Of a DNA stretch of 64,000 bases, positions 16,943 through 26,967 are shown piece after piece. Under the pieces are notes generated by a model. The model saw only the letters and a program-made list of their open reading frames with translations, did no database searches and was not told the DNA's origin. Source of the DNA: Streptomyces sp. RKAG290 (GTDB lineage: Bacteria > Actinomycetota > Actinomycetes > Streptomycetales > Streptomycetaceae); the NCBI RefSeq assembly GCF_023701695.1, contig NZ_JAJOZC010000001.1:310001-374000 (forward strand), in the 5' to 3' direction. Every line of letters starts with the position of its first letter. The first letter of the stretch is position 1. The position numbers and the translations under genes are program-made.

Positions 16943-18056
16943 TTCTCGCCCCGCAGCCGCTCCGCGAAGGCGAGCAGCGCCAGATACTGCTCGGACAGTG
17001 CGGCCGGTCCGCCGTCCGGGTCCTTGAAGTAGAAGCCGAGTTCGGGGCGCGGGCCGCTCAGGCCGCTCTCGTGGGCGCGGGCCAGCAGCCGGGCCAGGTC
17101 CAGTACCAGCGGTGCGGCGAGTGCCGAGTCGCACCCCTGCCAGGTCGTCTGGAGCACCATGCGCGCCCCGAGGAAGCCGTCGAACGCGATGTGGTCCCAG
17201 GCCGTCTTCCAGTCGCCGAGCGCCGGGACGTCGTCGATGTGGACCTCGCCCTCGGGGGCGGAGCCGAGGGTGTCGGCGAGGACGCGTTCCTTGCCGGCGT
17301 TCTTCGCGGCGGCCGCGGCCGGGTCGGCCAGGGCCGCGCCGTCCCCGCCGCCCAGCAGGTTGGTACCGGACCAGGCCCGTACGGGCAGTGCGCGCTGCAC
17401 GAACATCGGCGCGAGCACGGAGCGCAGGAGCGTCTGGCCCGTCTTGCCGTCGCGGCCCGCGTGAGGAAGTCCGCAGTCCGCGACGGCGTCCTGGAGGGCG
17501 GGGGTACGCAGCCCGGTGGAGGGGGTGAAGTTGACGTACGGACAGCCGGCCCGAAGTGCCGCCGCGGCGTAGAGAGAGCTGGCCGGCAGCCGCTGCGCGC
17601 CGGGCTCCGGGGCGGGTTCGGTGGAGGCGACGTTGACGACGACGGTCCTGGCCAGGCCGTTGCGGCGGCCGAAGTCGACGAGGTCGGCGGCGAACGCGGT
17701 GATGAGTTCCTCGTCCGTGCGGGTGTCGCCGGGGAGGGGTCCGCCGGGGCGTATCTCCGCGTCGGCCGCGGCGAGTTCGGACCGGACCGCCGAGGGGAGG
17801 CCGTGCGGCAGCACTCCCCCGGCGGCGAGTGCCTCGGCCCGTTTGGGGAGCGGACAGTCCAGGGTGTCGTGTCCGCCGAAGACGAGTGAGGTGACGGGGG
17901 CAGACCGCTCCCGGCGAACGGTGCGGTCTCGGTGACCATGCCGGCGGCCGGGTGGAGGCCCGCCGCGACGGCTGCGCACCCCGCCGTGGCGGTGGTGGCG
18001 ACGGAGCCGCGTGCTCCGATGAACCAGACTCCGGTACGAACGGCGTGTGCTGACAC
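16939..18056 (-). pseudogene. Inositol-3-phosphate synthase-like enzyme of the ebo-like cluster, one frameshift
   Basis: myo-Inositol-phosphate synthases cyclise glucose-6-phosphate with NAD+. The N-terminal part, from GTG 18056 (GGGAGG upstream), has the NAD motif GVWFIGARGSVATT. The frame breaks at the G run 17896-17900; one more base joins GSGLPP to VTSLVFGGHD. The rest shows VNVASTEP, VNFTPSTG, GKTGQTLLRSVLAPMF, SGTNLLGGGDG, HIDDVPALGDWKTAWDHIAFDGF and TWQGCDSALAAPLVLDL, all family landmarks. Repaired length is about 372 residues. It is first in the operon and overlaps the prenyltransferase by four bases. Canonical ebo clusters have a dehydroquinate-synthase-like EboD; this gene may fill that role. 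Confidence 0.8.
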
Positions 18057-18126
18057 GGGCTGCCTCCCTGGCTGGGGGTCCTGGCTTGGCTGGTGGCGCT
18101 GTACGTGAGGGGAAGGGGCCGCGGGC

Positions 18127-18155
18127 GGCGGGCGGGGACTGCTGCCCCGCCCGCC
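18127..18155. terminator. Hairpin downstream of the large secreted sugar-enzyme gene
   Basis: A perfect 11-bp stem (18127-18137 with 18145-18155) and 7-base loop lie between the repeat element and the ebo-like operon. It probably ends transcription coming from the minus-strand gene that stops at 18333. Confidence 0.55.
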
Positions 18156-18171
18156 GTCCGGGCGGTGGCCC

Positions 18172-18335
18172 TAGGGTCTTTCGTTTGGATCAGGCCGGAT
18201 AAGGGAGCGGGGTCCGGTGCCGCGCCTCGCAAGGCGGAGGAGGGAGCCGACGCGGAGCGTCGGCGACCGACGACAACGCCGCGAGGTGCGGCACCGGGGC
18301 ACGCGAGCCCGGCATCATCCGAACGAGAGGCCCTA
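18172..18335. mobile_element. MITE-like inverted-repeat element (complete copy)
   Basis: This is a 164-bp non-coding palindromic element. The ends are imperfect inverted repeats of about 26 bp (left TAGGGTCTTTCGTTTGGATC, right end the near-complement finishing GAGAGGCCCTA). A further inner pair, 18216-18230 with 18281-18295, differs at one position. The right end supplies the TAG stop of the large gene ending at 18333. Parts of the same sequence recur at 43829-43863 and 49559-49584. It has no transposase, so it would depend on one elsewhere. A target-site duplication is not obvious. Confidence 0.7.
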
Positions 18336-21300
18336 CGCCGAGGGCAGTTCCTTCAGCTGGATGTTGCGGAAGGACACCTGGTCGTCGGCCCCGTGGTTCT
18401 GGAGGCCGATGTAGCCGTCCTTGAGGCTGCGGGCCGGGTCGGTGTTGGTGAAGTCGTTGATCTTCACTCCGTTGAGGAAGATCTGGAGACGTTCGCCCTG
18501 GACCTTGATCTCGTAGCTGTTCCACTGGCCGGGCGGCCTGAGGACCTGGTCGCGTGCCTTGGTGTTGGCCGCCTTGAAGGTGTAGACGGAGCCGGTGGTG
18601 CGGTCGACGGCGTCGGAGGCGTCGATCTGCACCTCGTAGCCCTTGTCCACCGCGGACCAGGGGTCGTCGGACTCCGGGAAGCCGACGAAGACTCCGGAGT
18701 TGTCGTCACCCGCCAGCTTCCAGTCGAGCTTCAGCGAGTAGGACTTCAGCTCCTTGGCCTGGTAGGTCAGCAGGCCCATGCCGCCGTCGGAACGCAGCTC
18801 GCCGTCGACGACGTCGAACTTGCCGGGGCCTGCCTGCTTCCAGCCTGCGAGCGTCTTGCCGTTGAAGATCGACCGGTAGCCGGTGTCGGGCTTGCAGTCG
18901 GCCTTGATCTGGCCGGCCGCGTACCGCAGCCCGCCGAGCAGGAGTCCACGGAAGTCCGGGTCGGCGTACGACTCCTTGGTGTGGCCGAGGCCGGTGTAGA
19001 AGGAGCGGCCGCCCTGGTAGGCCTGGCACCAGGTGATCGGGTGGTCGCCCTTCATGTTGCCGCCGGTGTAGGTCGTCTCGTCGAGAGTGGCGAGGACCTT
19101 GACCTTGCCACGCGGGTTGGTGCGGTAGTTGTACAGCTCGTCGGTGCGGTCCCAGGCGTCGCCCAGGTGCGCGGTGGCCGGGTTCTTGTGGTCCTCCACG
19201 CGGACGGTGACGGGCTGGATGGCCGGGTGACTGTCGAAGTACGCGCCGACGAGTCCGCCGTAGAACGGCCAGTCGTACTCGGTGTCGGCGGCGGCGTGCA
19301 CGCCCAGGAAGCCGCCACCGGAGGACACGTAGTTCTCGAAGGCCTTCTGCTGGGCGTCGTTGAGGACGTCACCCGTGGTCGACATGAAGGCGACGGCGTC
19401 GTAGCGGGCCAGGTTGGCGGTGGTGAACTGGCCGGCCTCCTCCGTGGCGTCGACCGTGATGTTGCTGTCCTTGCCGAGTTCCTTCAGCGCGGCGATGCCT
19501 TCGGGTATCGCATCGTGGCGGAAGCCGGCGGTCTTGGAGAAGACCAGGACCCGCTTGGCGGTCTTGTCGGGCGGGGTGTTGGAGAGCTCGAAGTCGTCGA
19601 GGTCGTAGAGCGCGCCCTCGCCGCCCTTGAAGACCAGGAAGAGCTCGGTGGCCTTCTTCGGGACGCCGCGCAGGGGCACGTCGATGTCCTGGAAGGTCTC
19701 CCAGCCGCCGGTCACCGGGACCGGTGCGGAGCCGAGGATCGTGCCGGTCGCCGAGCCGGCCCGTACTTCGAGGAAGCCGCCCGCGCCGCCGGAGGAGATC
19801 CGGGCGGTGAGCTTGGTGGAGTCGCCGAGGATGTACGGCTTGAAGGAGATCCAGTCGTCGTTGTCGATGTCGCCGACGGTCTTGCCGCCCTCGGCGTTGG
19901 CCTTGTCGTACGTCTTGATGCCGGACGAGTCGTTGAAGTGCTCGGCCTGGCGGTGGCGCGGCTGGAGCTGCGACTGGTCGTGACCGGTCAGTGCGGCCTG
20001 GCCGCCGCCCCCGTCGTCGGTGTACGAGGCGTCGATGACTCCGAAGATGTTGGCGTTCGGGTCGTGCCCGCCGTCCATCTCGGTCTTGATGGTGCCGGTG
20101 CAGCCGTGCGCCGAGGTGATCGGGTGGCCGTGGCTGTCGTGGCCGAGGACGAAGCGGACCTCGACCTTGGAGCAGTCGATCGTGCCGTCCTCGGGGTCGG
20201 TCACGGTCACCTTGAACGGGATCTCGTCGCCGAAGGTGAACAGCTGCCCGTCACCGGGGAGTTCCAGGTTCACCTTCGGCGCGGTGTTGCCCACGGTGAC
20301 ATGGACGCTGGCCGAGCCGGTCCGCCCGGAGGGGTCCGTGGCGGTGACGGTCGCCGCGTAGGTGCCGTTCTTCTTGTACGTGTACGCGGGGTTCGCCGCC
20401 GTGGACGTGCCGCCGTCGCCGAAGTCCCAGGCGTAGGTCAGGGCGTCCTCGTCGGCGTCCGCGGTGCCGGCCGAGGAGAACTGCACCTTCAGCGGTGCGG
20501 TTCCGGAGGTCTTGTTGGCCGTGGCCTCCGCGATCGGGGAGTGTCCGCCGGTGGCGTTCTCGATCCGGTAGAGGGCGGAGTTCTCGTCGCCGCCGAACCA
20601 GGAGAGGCCGTAGTCCAGGACGTACAGCGCCCCGTCGGGTCCGAAGGCCATGTCCATCACCTGGGTGCCGGACCACGGGATGTCGTTGATGGACTGCACG
20701 CCGCCGTCGGCGTCCTGCTCGATGCGCTTGATCCACTGCCGGCCGAACTCGCCGGCGAAGAAGTCGCCGTCGTACGCCTCGGGGAACTTCACGGGCGAGT
20801 CGAGGTCCGCGTCGTAGTGGTAGACCGGTCCGCCCATCGGGGACTCGGATCCGGTGCCGAACTCCGGGACGGAGGCGCCGTCGTACGGGATCCAGGCGGG
20901 CTGCGCCGGCGGCAGGTCGACGATGCCGGTGTTGTTCGGCGAGGTGTTCTTCGGGGCCGCGCAGTCGAAGGCGGCGCCGGAGGTCTTGGTGGCGAAGTCG
21001 TAGTCGACGTAAGGGTCGTTGTTGCCGGTGCAGAACGGCCAGCCGAAGTTGCCGGCCTTGGTGACCTTGGCGAACTCGACCTGTCCGGCCGGTCCGCGCT
21101 TGGGGTCGGCCGCTCCCGCGTCGGGCCCGTAGTCACCCACGTACACGGTGCCGGTGGGCTTGTCGACGGTGAAGCGGAACGGGTTGCGGAACCCCATCGC
21201 GTAGATCTCGGGGCGGGTCTTGTCCGTACCGGGGGCGAAGAGGTTGCCGTCCGGGACGGTGTACGAACCGTCGTCGGCGACCTTGATGCGGAGGATCTTG

Positions 21301-22060
21301 CCGCGCAGGTCGTTGCTGTTGCCCGCGGAGCGGCGGGCGTCGAACGCCGGGTTGCGGTCCGGGCGTTCGTCGATGGGGGTGAAGCCGTCGGAGGCGAAGG
21401 GGTTGGAGTCGTCACCGGTCGACAGATACAGATTGCCGTCGGCGTCGAAGTCGATGTCGCCGCCGACGTGGCAGCAGGTGCCGCGGGACGTCTTGACGTC
21501 GAGGACCTTCTTCTCGCTGCCCAGGTCGAGCGTGCCGTCCTCCTTGAGGACGAAGCGGGAGAGCCGGTTGACGCCGTCGAACTTGGCGAAGTCGGCCGCG
21601 GTGCCGGTCTCGGGGGCGTCGCCCTCGGGGTGTCCAGCGGGGGTGCGTAGTACAGGTAGATCGCCCGGTTCTCACTGAACTTCGGGTCGACCCCGACGCC
21701 CTGGAGGCCTTCCTCGTCGTGCGAGTAGACGGGGATGACGCCGGCGACGCTGGTGTTGCCCGTGCTGTCGGTGAGGCGCAGCTCGCCGCTGCGCGCGGTG
21801 TGCAGCACGCTGCGGTCGGGGAGCACGGCGAGCGTCATGGGCTCGCCGGTCTCCGCGGCGCCCTTGGCGAGGGTGACCTGCTGGAAGTCCTCGGCGGCCG
21901 GGGCCGGGTCGGGGGGCACCGGGTGGGCGGAGGCCGTGCCGGTCAGGGTGAGGGTGGCCGCGGCGAGCAGGCCACCGGTGAGCAGAGCGAGTGACTTACG
22001 CAAGCGGAGCCTGTTCCTGCTCCTGGCTGCGCTCCTGCTCCCGTTTCGGGTGAAGTGCAC
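18333..22060 (-). pseudogene. Secreted multidomain sugar enzyme: glucose/sorbosone dehydrogenase + PKD + ThuA + DUF1080, one frameshift
   Basis: From GTG 22060 (GGAGGA upstream) a signal peptide (cut near TASAHP) leads into a beta-propeller sugar dehydrogenase (about 50-440; GLQGVGVDPKF, TCCHVGGDIDFD, MGFRNPFRFTVD). A PKD domain follows (AWDFGDGGTSTAANPAYTY), then a carbohydrate-binding-like region, a ThuA glutamine-amidotransferase-like domain (VLVFSKTAGFRHDAIPEG, GGGFLGVHAAADTEY, FYTGLGHT) and a C-terminal DUF1080/3-keto-disaccharide hydrolase domain (SIFNGKTLAGWKQ, DDNSGVFVGFPE). The frame breaks at the G run 21627-21630; one more base gives LDTPEGDAPETG and an open frame of about 1,242 residues. 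It is last in the sugar locus with its own promoter. Confidence 0.85.
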
Positions 22061-22190
22061 GAGTGTCCTCCGGAGAGTGCCGGTTGTACGGGCGGGTGCT
22101 GCCGTGCCGTTCCGCGCGGGGACTGCCGCGCAGGTCAGTCGGGGACCGTGTGACCCCGGTGACGAGAGTCATGTCATGTACACGTTCTGG

Positions 22191-22219
22191 ACGGTAGACC
22201 TGTTCGTCCGGGACGGAAA
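22191..22219 (-). promoter_or_regulatory. Promoter of the large secreted sugar-enzyme gene
   Basis: On the minus strand a TTTCCG -35 box (22214-22219) and TACCGT -10 box (22191-22196) are separated by 17 bases. The geometry and neighbouring bases match the promoter of the ROK gene at 29985-30013. Confidence 0.5.
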
Positions 22220-22248
22220 GCCCTTGCGCAGCGATCTCGTTGAACTTT
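22219..22248. promoter_or_regulatory. Operator-like site shared with the ROK gene
   Basis: This 30-base site matches 30013-30042 at 20 of 30 positions, with fixed blocks TTGCGCAG, ATC and AACTTT in the same spacing. It abuts the -35 box, as in the ROK promoter. It is a candidate binding site for the ROK regulator at 28748. Confidence 0.5.
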
Positions 22249-22290
22249 TCCCTTGGTCAGGACAAAGAGGGGTGGGGGCATGGGGTGCCG

Positions 22291-22320
22291 GCCCGACGGC
22301 GTGTTCGTCTGCCGTCGGGC
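22291..22320. terminator. Hairpin after the isomerase gene
   Basis: A perfect 10-bp stem (22291-22300 with 22311-22320) and 10-base loop lie 149 bases beyond the stop of the minus-strand isomerase gene. Confidence 0.4.
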
Positions 22321-22468
22321 GGGCTTTCCCCTGCCCGGCCTCTTCCCGGGCCTGGACTCCGCCCCGGCCCCGCGCCTCAGGTGCCGGCGGGGCCGGAAGT
22401 GCCGCCCCGCCGGAGGGGCGGGGGTCCGGGGGCGCAGGCCCCGGGAGCGGGCCGCGCCCCGGGGTGGC

Positions 22469-23473
22469 TCAGTCCCTGCCGCCGAACGCCGCGTCGAACG
22501 ACGCGCTCGGCGGGTCGAAATCGAACCGCTTCAGCGCCGCCAGCGCCTCCGGCGCGCCCGTCAGACGGTCCATGCCCGCGTCCTCCCACTCCACGGAGAC
22601 GGGCCCGTCGTACCCGATGTAACGCAGCATCCGGAAGACGTCCTCCCACGGCACATCGCCGTGCCCCACCGAGACGAAGTCCCAGCCGCGGCGCGGGTCG
22701 CCCCAGGGCAGATGGGAGCCGAGCCGGCCGTTGCGGCCGTCGAGGCGCTTACGGGCCTCCTTGCAGTCCACGTGGTAGATCCGGTCCCGGAAGTCGTACA
22801 GGAAGCCGACCGGATCCAGGTCCTGCCACACGAAGTGGCTCGGGTCGAAGTTCAGCCCGAACGCGGGCCGGTGGCCCACCGCCTCCAGGGCGCGGTGCGT
22901 GGTCCAGTAGTCGTACGCGATCTCGCTCGGGTGCACCTCGTGGGCGAAGCGCACCCCCTCCGCGTCGAAGACGTCCAGGATCGGGTTCCAGCGCTCGGCG
23001 AAGTCCTCGTACCCGCGCTCGATCATGTGCGGCGGGACCGGCGGGAACATCGCCACCAGGTGCCAGATCGACGAACCGGTGAACCCGATGACCGTGTGCA
23101 CGCCGAAGGCGGCGGCCGCCCGCGCGGTGTCCTTCATTTCCTCGGCGGCCCGTCGGCGCACCCCCTCGGGCTCCCCGTCGCCCCAGATCCGGGCGGGCAG
23201 GATGGCCTGATGGCGCTCGTCGATCGGGTTGTCGCAGACGGCCTGGCCGACGAGGTGGTTGGAGACCGCCCAGCACTTCAGCCCGTACTTGTCGAGCAAC
23301 TGCCGTCGCCCGTCCAGATAGCCCGGGTCGGCGAGCGCTTTGTCGACCTCGAAGTGATCGCCCCAGCAGGCGAGTTCGAGGCCTTCGTAACCGAAGTCGC
23401 GTGCGTACCGGCAGACCTCCTCCAGTGGCAGGTCGGCCCACTGGCCGGTGAAGAGGGTGAAGGGACGGGGCAT
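22469..23473 (-). CDS. Sugar phosphate isomerase/epimerase (TIM barrel) of the sugar locus
   Basis: This 334-residue cytoplasmic xylose-isomerase-like barrel has metal ligand positions visible in [28 protein letters not shown] and SVEWEDAG. Relatives in disaccharide loci interconvert keto sugars. Here it follows the dehydrogenase gene by 12 bases, and the two form the cytoplasmic enzyme pair of the transporter operon. The ATG at 23473 has a GGAGG site upstream. A 3-keto-sugar substrate is inferred from the DUF1080 and ThuA domains of the neighbouring gene. Confidence 0.85.
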   Translation of the reverse strand: MPRPFTLFTGQWADLPLEEVCRYARDFGYEGLELACWGDHFEVDKALADPGYLDGRRQLLDKYGLKCWAVSNHLVGQAVCDNPIDERHQAILPARIWGDGEPEGVRRRAAEEMKDTARAAAAFGVHTVIGFTGSSIWHLVAMFPPVPPHMIERGYEDFAERWNPILDVFDAEGVRFAHEVHPSEIAYDYWTTHRALEAVGHRPAFGLNFDPSHFVWQDLDPVGFLYDFRDRIYHVDCKEARKRLDGRNGRLGSHLPWGDPRRGWDFVSVGHGDVPWEDVFRMLRYIGYDGPVSVEWEDAGMDRLTGAPEALAALKRFDFDPPSASFDAAFGGRD

Positions 23474-23485
23474 GCGCAGGACCTC

Positions 23486-24736
23486 CTAGAGCTGTGCGGG
23501 GATGTGGACGGGGGTCTGTACCGAGTTCTTCGCGGCGCTCTCCTCCACCGCCGCGAGCACCCGCTGCACCTGCAGCCCGTCGGCGAACGACGGTGTGGGC
23601 GCGGCCCCTTCGGCGATCGTCCGGACCACGTCACGGGCCTGGTGGATGAAGGTGTGCTCGTAGCCGAGCGCGTGCCCGGGCGGCCACCAGGCCTCCAGGT
23701 AGGGATGCGCGGGCTCGGTGACCAGGATGCGCCGGAAGCCGGCGGTCGTGGCGGGCTCGGTGTGGTCGTGGTAGGAGAGTTCGTTCAGCCGCTCCAGGTC
23801 GAAGGCGAGCGAGCCGCGCTCCCCGTTGATCTCGATCCGAAGCGCGTTCTTCCGTCCGGCCGCCATCCGTGTCGTCTCGAAGGAGGCCAGTGCGCCGGAG
23901 GCGAGGCGGCCGGTGAACAGCGCCGTGTCGTCGACCGTCACCGCCCCCTTCGCCCCGGTGACCGCCACCCCGCCCAGACCCGCCGACCGTCCCGCCTGCA
24001 GCGGGCGTTCGCGTACGAAGGTCTCGGTCACCGCCGACACCCCGACCAGCAGCTCCCCCGCCAGGTACTGGGCGAGGTCCACGATGTGCGCCCCGAGGTC
24101 GCCGAGCGCGCCCGACCCCGCGTGCTCGCGCTCCAGCCGCCAGGTGAGCGGTGACTCGGGGTCGACCAGCCAGTCCTGGAGGTAAGTGGCCCGGACGTGC
24201 CGCAGGGTGCCGAGCCGGCCCTCGGCGATCAGCTTCCGGGCGTAGGTGATGGCGGGCACCTTGCGGTAGTTGAACCCGACGATCGCCACCTGACCGCGGG
24301 CGGCGGCGCGCTCCGCCGCCTCGGCCATGGCCTCCGCCTCCGCGACGGTGTTGGCGAGCGGCTTCTCGCACAGCACGTGCTTGCCCGCCTCCAGCGCCGC
24401 GATGGCGATCTCCGCATGGCTGTCGCCGGGGGTGCAGATGTCGACGAGCTGCACGTCGTCCCGCGCGATCATGGCGCGCCAGTCGGTCTCCGCCGCCGCC
24501 CAGCCGTGCCGGTCGGCGGCGGCCTCGACCGCCGTGCGGTCGCGTCCGCAGATCGCGGCGAGAGCCGGCCGCATCGGCAGCTCGAAGACATGGCCCGCGG
24601 TGCGCCACCCCTGCGAGTGGGCGGCGCCCATGAACGCGTATCCGACCATGCCGACCCCGAGCGTCGGTGCGCTCGCCATCGGCCGGTACGTCGGCGGCGC
24701 CGCCGCCTCCTGCTCCGTCTCTTCCCTACGGGCCAT
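23486..24736 (-). CDS. Gfo/Idh/MocA-family sugar dehydrogenase
   Basis: This 416-residue NAD(P)-dependent oxidoreductase has a Rossmann segment after a 25-residue Ala/Glu-rich leader (GVGMVGYAFMGAAH). The family motif CEKPLAN, which carries the catalytic Lys, lies at about 123-129. The later GDLGAHIVDLAQYL helix includes the conserved Asp and His. Family members oxidise or reduce ring hydroxyls of sugars; in loci with ThuA and DUF1080 the 3-position is typical. It follows the binding-protein gene by 68 bases and precedes the isomerase. Confidence 0.87.
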   Translation of the reverse strand: MARREETEQEAAAPPTYRPMASAPTLGVGMVGYAFMGAAHSQGWRTAGHVFELPMRPALAAICGRDRTAVEAAADRHGWAAAETDWRAMIARDDVQLVDICTPGDSHAEIAIAALEAGKHVLCEKPLANTVAEAEAMAEAAERAAARGQVAIVGFNYRKVPAITYARKLIAEGRLGTLRHVRATYLQDWLVDPESPLTWRLEREHAGSGALGDLGAHIVDLAQYLAGELLVGVSAVTETFVRERPLQAGRSAGLGGVAVTGAKGAVTVDDTALFTGRLASGALASFETTRMAAGRKNALRIEINGERGSLAFDLERLNELSYHDHTEPATTAGFRRILVTEPAHPYLEAWWPPGHALGYEHTFIHQARDVVRTIAEGAAPTPSFADGLQVQRVLAAVEESAAKNSVQTPVHIPAQL

Positions 24737-24804
24737 CCGGGCTTCCTCCTCATCGGTGGTTCGGTGGGTGCGGCGGGAGGGTCAGCACCCTCCCGCGGGG
24801 CCGG

Positions 24805-25845
24805 TCAGTTGAAGCCCGTCGGCAGGTACTGGTCGATGTTCTCCTTGGTGACCACGGCCGAGTAGAGCGTGAGGTTGGTCGGGATCTCCAGCTCGGAGAG
24901 CCCGGAGAGCCCCTTGCTCTGGGCGAGCGCGCGGGCCAGGTCGATGGCCGACGCGGCCATGGTCGGCGGGTAGAGAACGGTGGCCTTCAGCACGCTGTTG
25001 TCGGCCTTGATGGCGTCCATCGCGGACTTGGCCCCGGCCCCGCCGACCATCAGGAACTCGTCCCGGCCGGCCTGCTGGATGGCGCGCAGCGCGCCCACGC
25101 CCTGGTCGTCGTCGTGATTCCACAGGGCGTCGAACTTCTTCTGCGCCTGGAGGAGCTGGGCCATCTTGGCCTGGCCGGACTCGACGGTGAAGTCGGCGGC
25201 CTGACGGGCCACCAGCTTGATGTTGGAGTAGTTCTTCAGCGCGTCGGCGAAACCCTTGCTGCGCTGCTTGGTGAGCTCCAGGTTGTCGAGGCCCGCGAGC
25301 TCGACCACCTTGGCGTTCGGCTTGTCCTTGAGCTGTTCGCCGATGTACGTGCCTGCGTTGAGGCCCATCCCGTAGTTGTCGCCGCCGACCCAGCAGCGGT
25401 ACGCCTGCGGGGAGGCGAAGATCCGGTCGAGGTTGATCACGGGAATGCCTGCCCGCATCGCCTCCAGACCCACCTGGGTGAGCGCCTTCCCGTCGGCCGG
25501 GAGGATGACGAGGACGTCGACCTTCTTGTTGATGAGGGTCTTGACCTGGCCGATCTGGGCCGCGGTGTCGTTGGAGCCCTCGGTGGTCTCCAGCGTCACC
25601 TCGGAGTACTTCTTCGCCCGCGACCTGGCGTTCTCGTTGATCGCGTTGAGCCAGCCGTGGTCGGCCTGCGGTCCGGCGAAGCCGATGGTGACGGGCTTGC
25701 CCGGCTTGTCGTCGGCGGCGGGTGCGTTGCTCTGCGCCGCGGTGTCCTTCTCCTTCGGGTCGTTGCTGGTACATGCGGTGAGGAAGGCGCCCGCCGAGAC
25801 TGCTGCGGTCCCGAAGAGCAGTCCTCTGCGACTGGTTTCTGGCAT
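24805..25845 (-). CDS. Sugar ABC transporter substrate-binding lipoprotein (RbsB/periplasmic-binding type)
   Basis: This lipoprotein of about 346 residues delivers sugar to the adjacent importer. Its signal has twin arginines (SRRGLLFG) and a lipobox LTAC with Cys at about 25, followed by a Lys/Asp/Ala linker. The mature part is a type 1 periplasmic binding fold (IGFAGPQADHGWLNAINENA, DVLVILPADGKAL, GIPVINLDR, VGGDNYGMG). The start at 25845 has GAAGGG upstream; ATG 25863 (six residues longer) is the alternative. It lies 69 bases downstream of the permease stop. The ligand is not evident beyond a sugar. Confidence 0.88.
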   Translation of the reverse strand: MPETSRRGLLFGTAAVSAGAFLTACTSNDPKEKDTAAQSNAPAADDKPGKPVTIGFAGPQADHGWLNAINENARSRAKKYSEVTLETTEGSNDTAAQIGQVKTLINKKVDVLVILPADGKALTQVGLEAMRAGIPVINLDRIFASPQAYRCWVGGDNYGMGLNAGTYIGEQLKDKPNAKVVELAGLDNLELTKQRSKGFADALKNYSNIKLVARQAADFTVESGQAKMAQLLQAQKKFDALWNHDDDQGVGALRAIQQAGRDEFLMVGGAGAKSAMDAIKADNSVLKATVLYPPTMAASAIDLARALAQSKGLSGLSELEIPTNLTLYSAVVTKENIDQYLPTGFN

Positions 25846-25914
25846 GGCTGTCAAACCCTTCATCCGGTGCGTGGCATGCGGAACAGGCTGGGGTGGAAGG
25901 GGGGGTGACCTCAG

Positions 25915-26967
25915 TCAGGTCTCGCCGCGGGCCGAGGTCCGGCCCTGGACCAGGACCGCGGCGACGATGATCGCGCCCTTGGCGATCTGCTGGACGTCGC
26001 TCTGCAGGTTGTTGAGCGCGAAGATGTTGGTGATCGTGGTGAAGACGAGGACACCGAGGACGGAGCCGACGATCGTGCCCCGGCCACCGCTGAGCAGAGT
26101 GCCGCCGATGATCGCGGCGGCGATGGCGTCGAGCTCGTACAGGTTGCCGTTGGTGTTCTGGCCGGAGCCGGCCAGGATGATCAGCATGAACGCGGCGATG
26201 CCGCAGCACAGCCCGGAGAGCAGGTAGAGGTAGAGGCGCTGGCGTCGTACGTCGATGCCGGCCAGCCGGGCCGCTTCGGCGTTGCCGCCGACGGCGACCG
26301 TGCGCCGGCCGAAGGTCGTACGGTTCAGCAGCAGCCAGCCGATGACGGTGACCACGGCGAACATCATGACCAGCGGCGGGATGCCGAGGATGTACGAGTC
26401 GGGAAGACCCAGGTCCAGGACCGACTTGACGGTGACGATCTGCGTCTTGCCGTCGGTGATGAGGAGCGCGAGTCCGCGGGCGGAGGCGAGCATCGCCAGC
26501 GTCGCGATGAACGGCACCATCCGGCCGTACGCGATCAGCACCCCGTTGACGAGTCCGGCACCGAGGCCGACGAGCACCGCGGTGAACAGGATGCCCGCGA
26601 AACCGAAGTCCTGGGTGGCGAGGGTCGTCGCCCAGACGGAGGCGAGGGCGACCATGGCGCCGACGGAGAGGTCGATGCCGCCGCTGGTGATGACGAAGGT
26701 GACGCCGACGGTGACGACACCGATCACGGACGCCTGGGTCAGGATGAGCTGGAGGTTCCCGGTGTCCAGGAAGGCGTCGGGCTCGGTGATGCCGCCGACG
26801 ACTATCAGGGCGACGAGGACGCCGAGGAGCGAGAGGTTGCGGACGTCCCAGCGCAGCCCGGAGGCGCGCGGGGACGATCCTTCCTTCTTCGGGGAAGCGG
26901 GGGCGGACAGGGGCGCGGGGCCCTTGTCCGGCCCGCTCTGCTGCGCCGAGGAGACGGGCTGGGTCAT
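25915..26967 (-). CDS. Sugar ABC transporter permease (RbsC type)
   Basis: This 350-residue membrane protein begins with a Pro/Ser/Lys-rich cytoplasmic leader of about 40 residues, then has eight or nine hydrophobic helices. The ribose-permease family stretch VITSGGIDLSVGAMVAL is present, as is the loop GNAEAARLAGIDV that contacts the ATPase, and the late GGTLLSGGRGTIVGSVLG. The start overlaps the ATPase stop by four bases (ATGA), so the pair is translationally coupled. Confidence 0.92.
   Translation of the reverse strand: MTQPVSSAQQSGPDKGPAPLSAPASPKKEGSSPRASGLRWDVRNLSLLGVLVALIVVGGITEPDAFLDTGNLQLILTQASVIGVVTVGVTFVITSGGIDLSVGAMVALASVWATTLATQDFGFAGILFTAVLVGLGAGLVNGVLIAYGRMVPFIATLAMLASARGLALLITDGKTQIVTVKSVLDLGLPDSYILGIPPLVMMFAVVTVIGWLLLNRTTFGRRTVAVGGNAEAARLAGIDVRRQRLYLYLLSGLCCGIAAFMLIILAGSGQNTNGNLYELDAIAAAIIGGTLLSGGRGTIVGSVLGVLVFTTITNIFALNNLQSDVQQIAKGAIIVAAVLVQGRTSARGET

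Larger units (their letters stand above)
22061..22468. other. Regulatory intergenic region, 408 bases, no gene
   Basis: The region holds the promoter and operator of the large secreted gene (22191-22248) and a hairpin behind the isomerase gene (22291-22320). A further stretch of GC-rich sequence (22330-22450) shows only minor self-complementarity. No coding reading with a start and ribosome binding site was found. Confidence 0.6.

Noticed and set aside
18093..21650. A plus-strand open frame of nearly 1,200 codons
   Set aside because: It is the antisense of the large secreted sugar-enzyme gene. It has no recognisable domain, is rich in Gly/Val/Arg/Glu as expected from GC bias, and lacks a plausible start.
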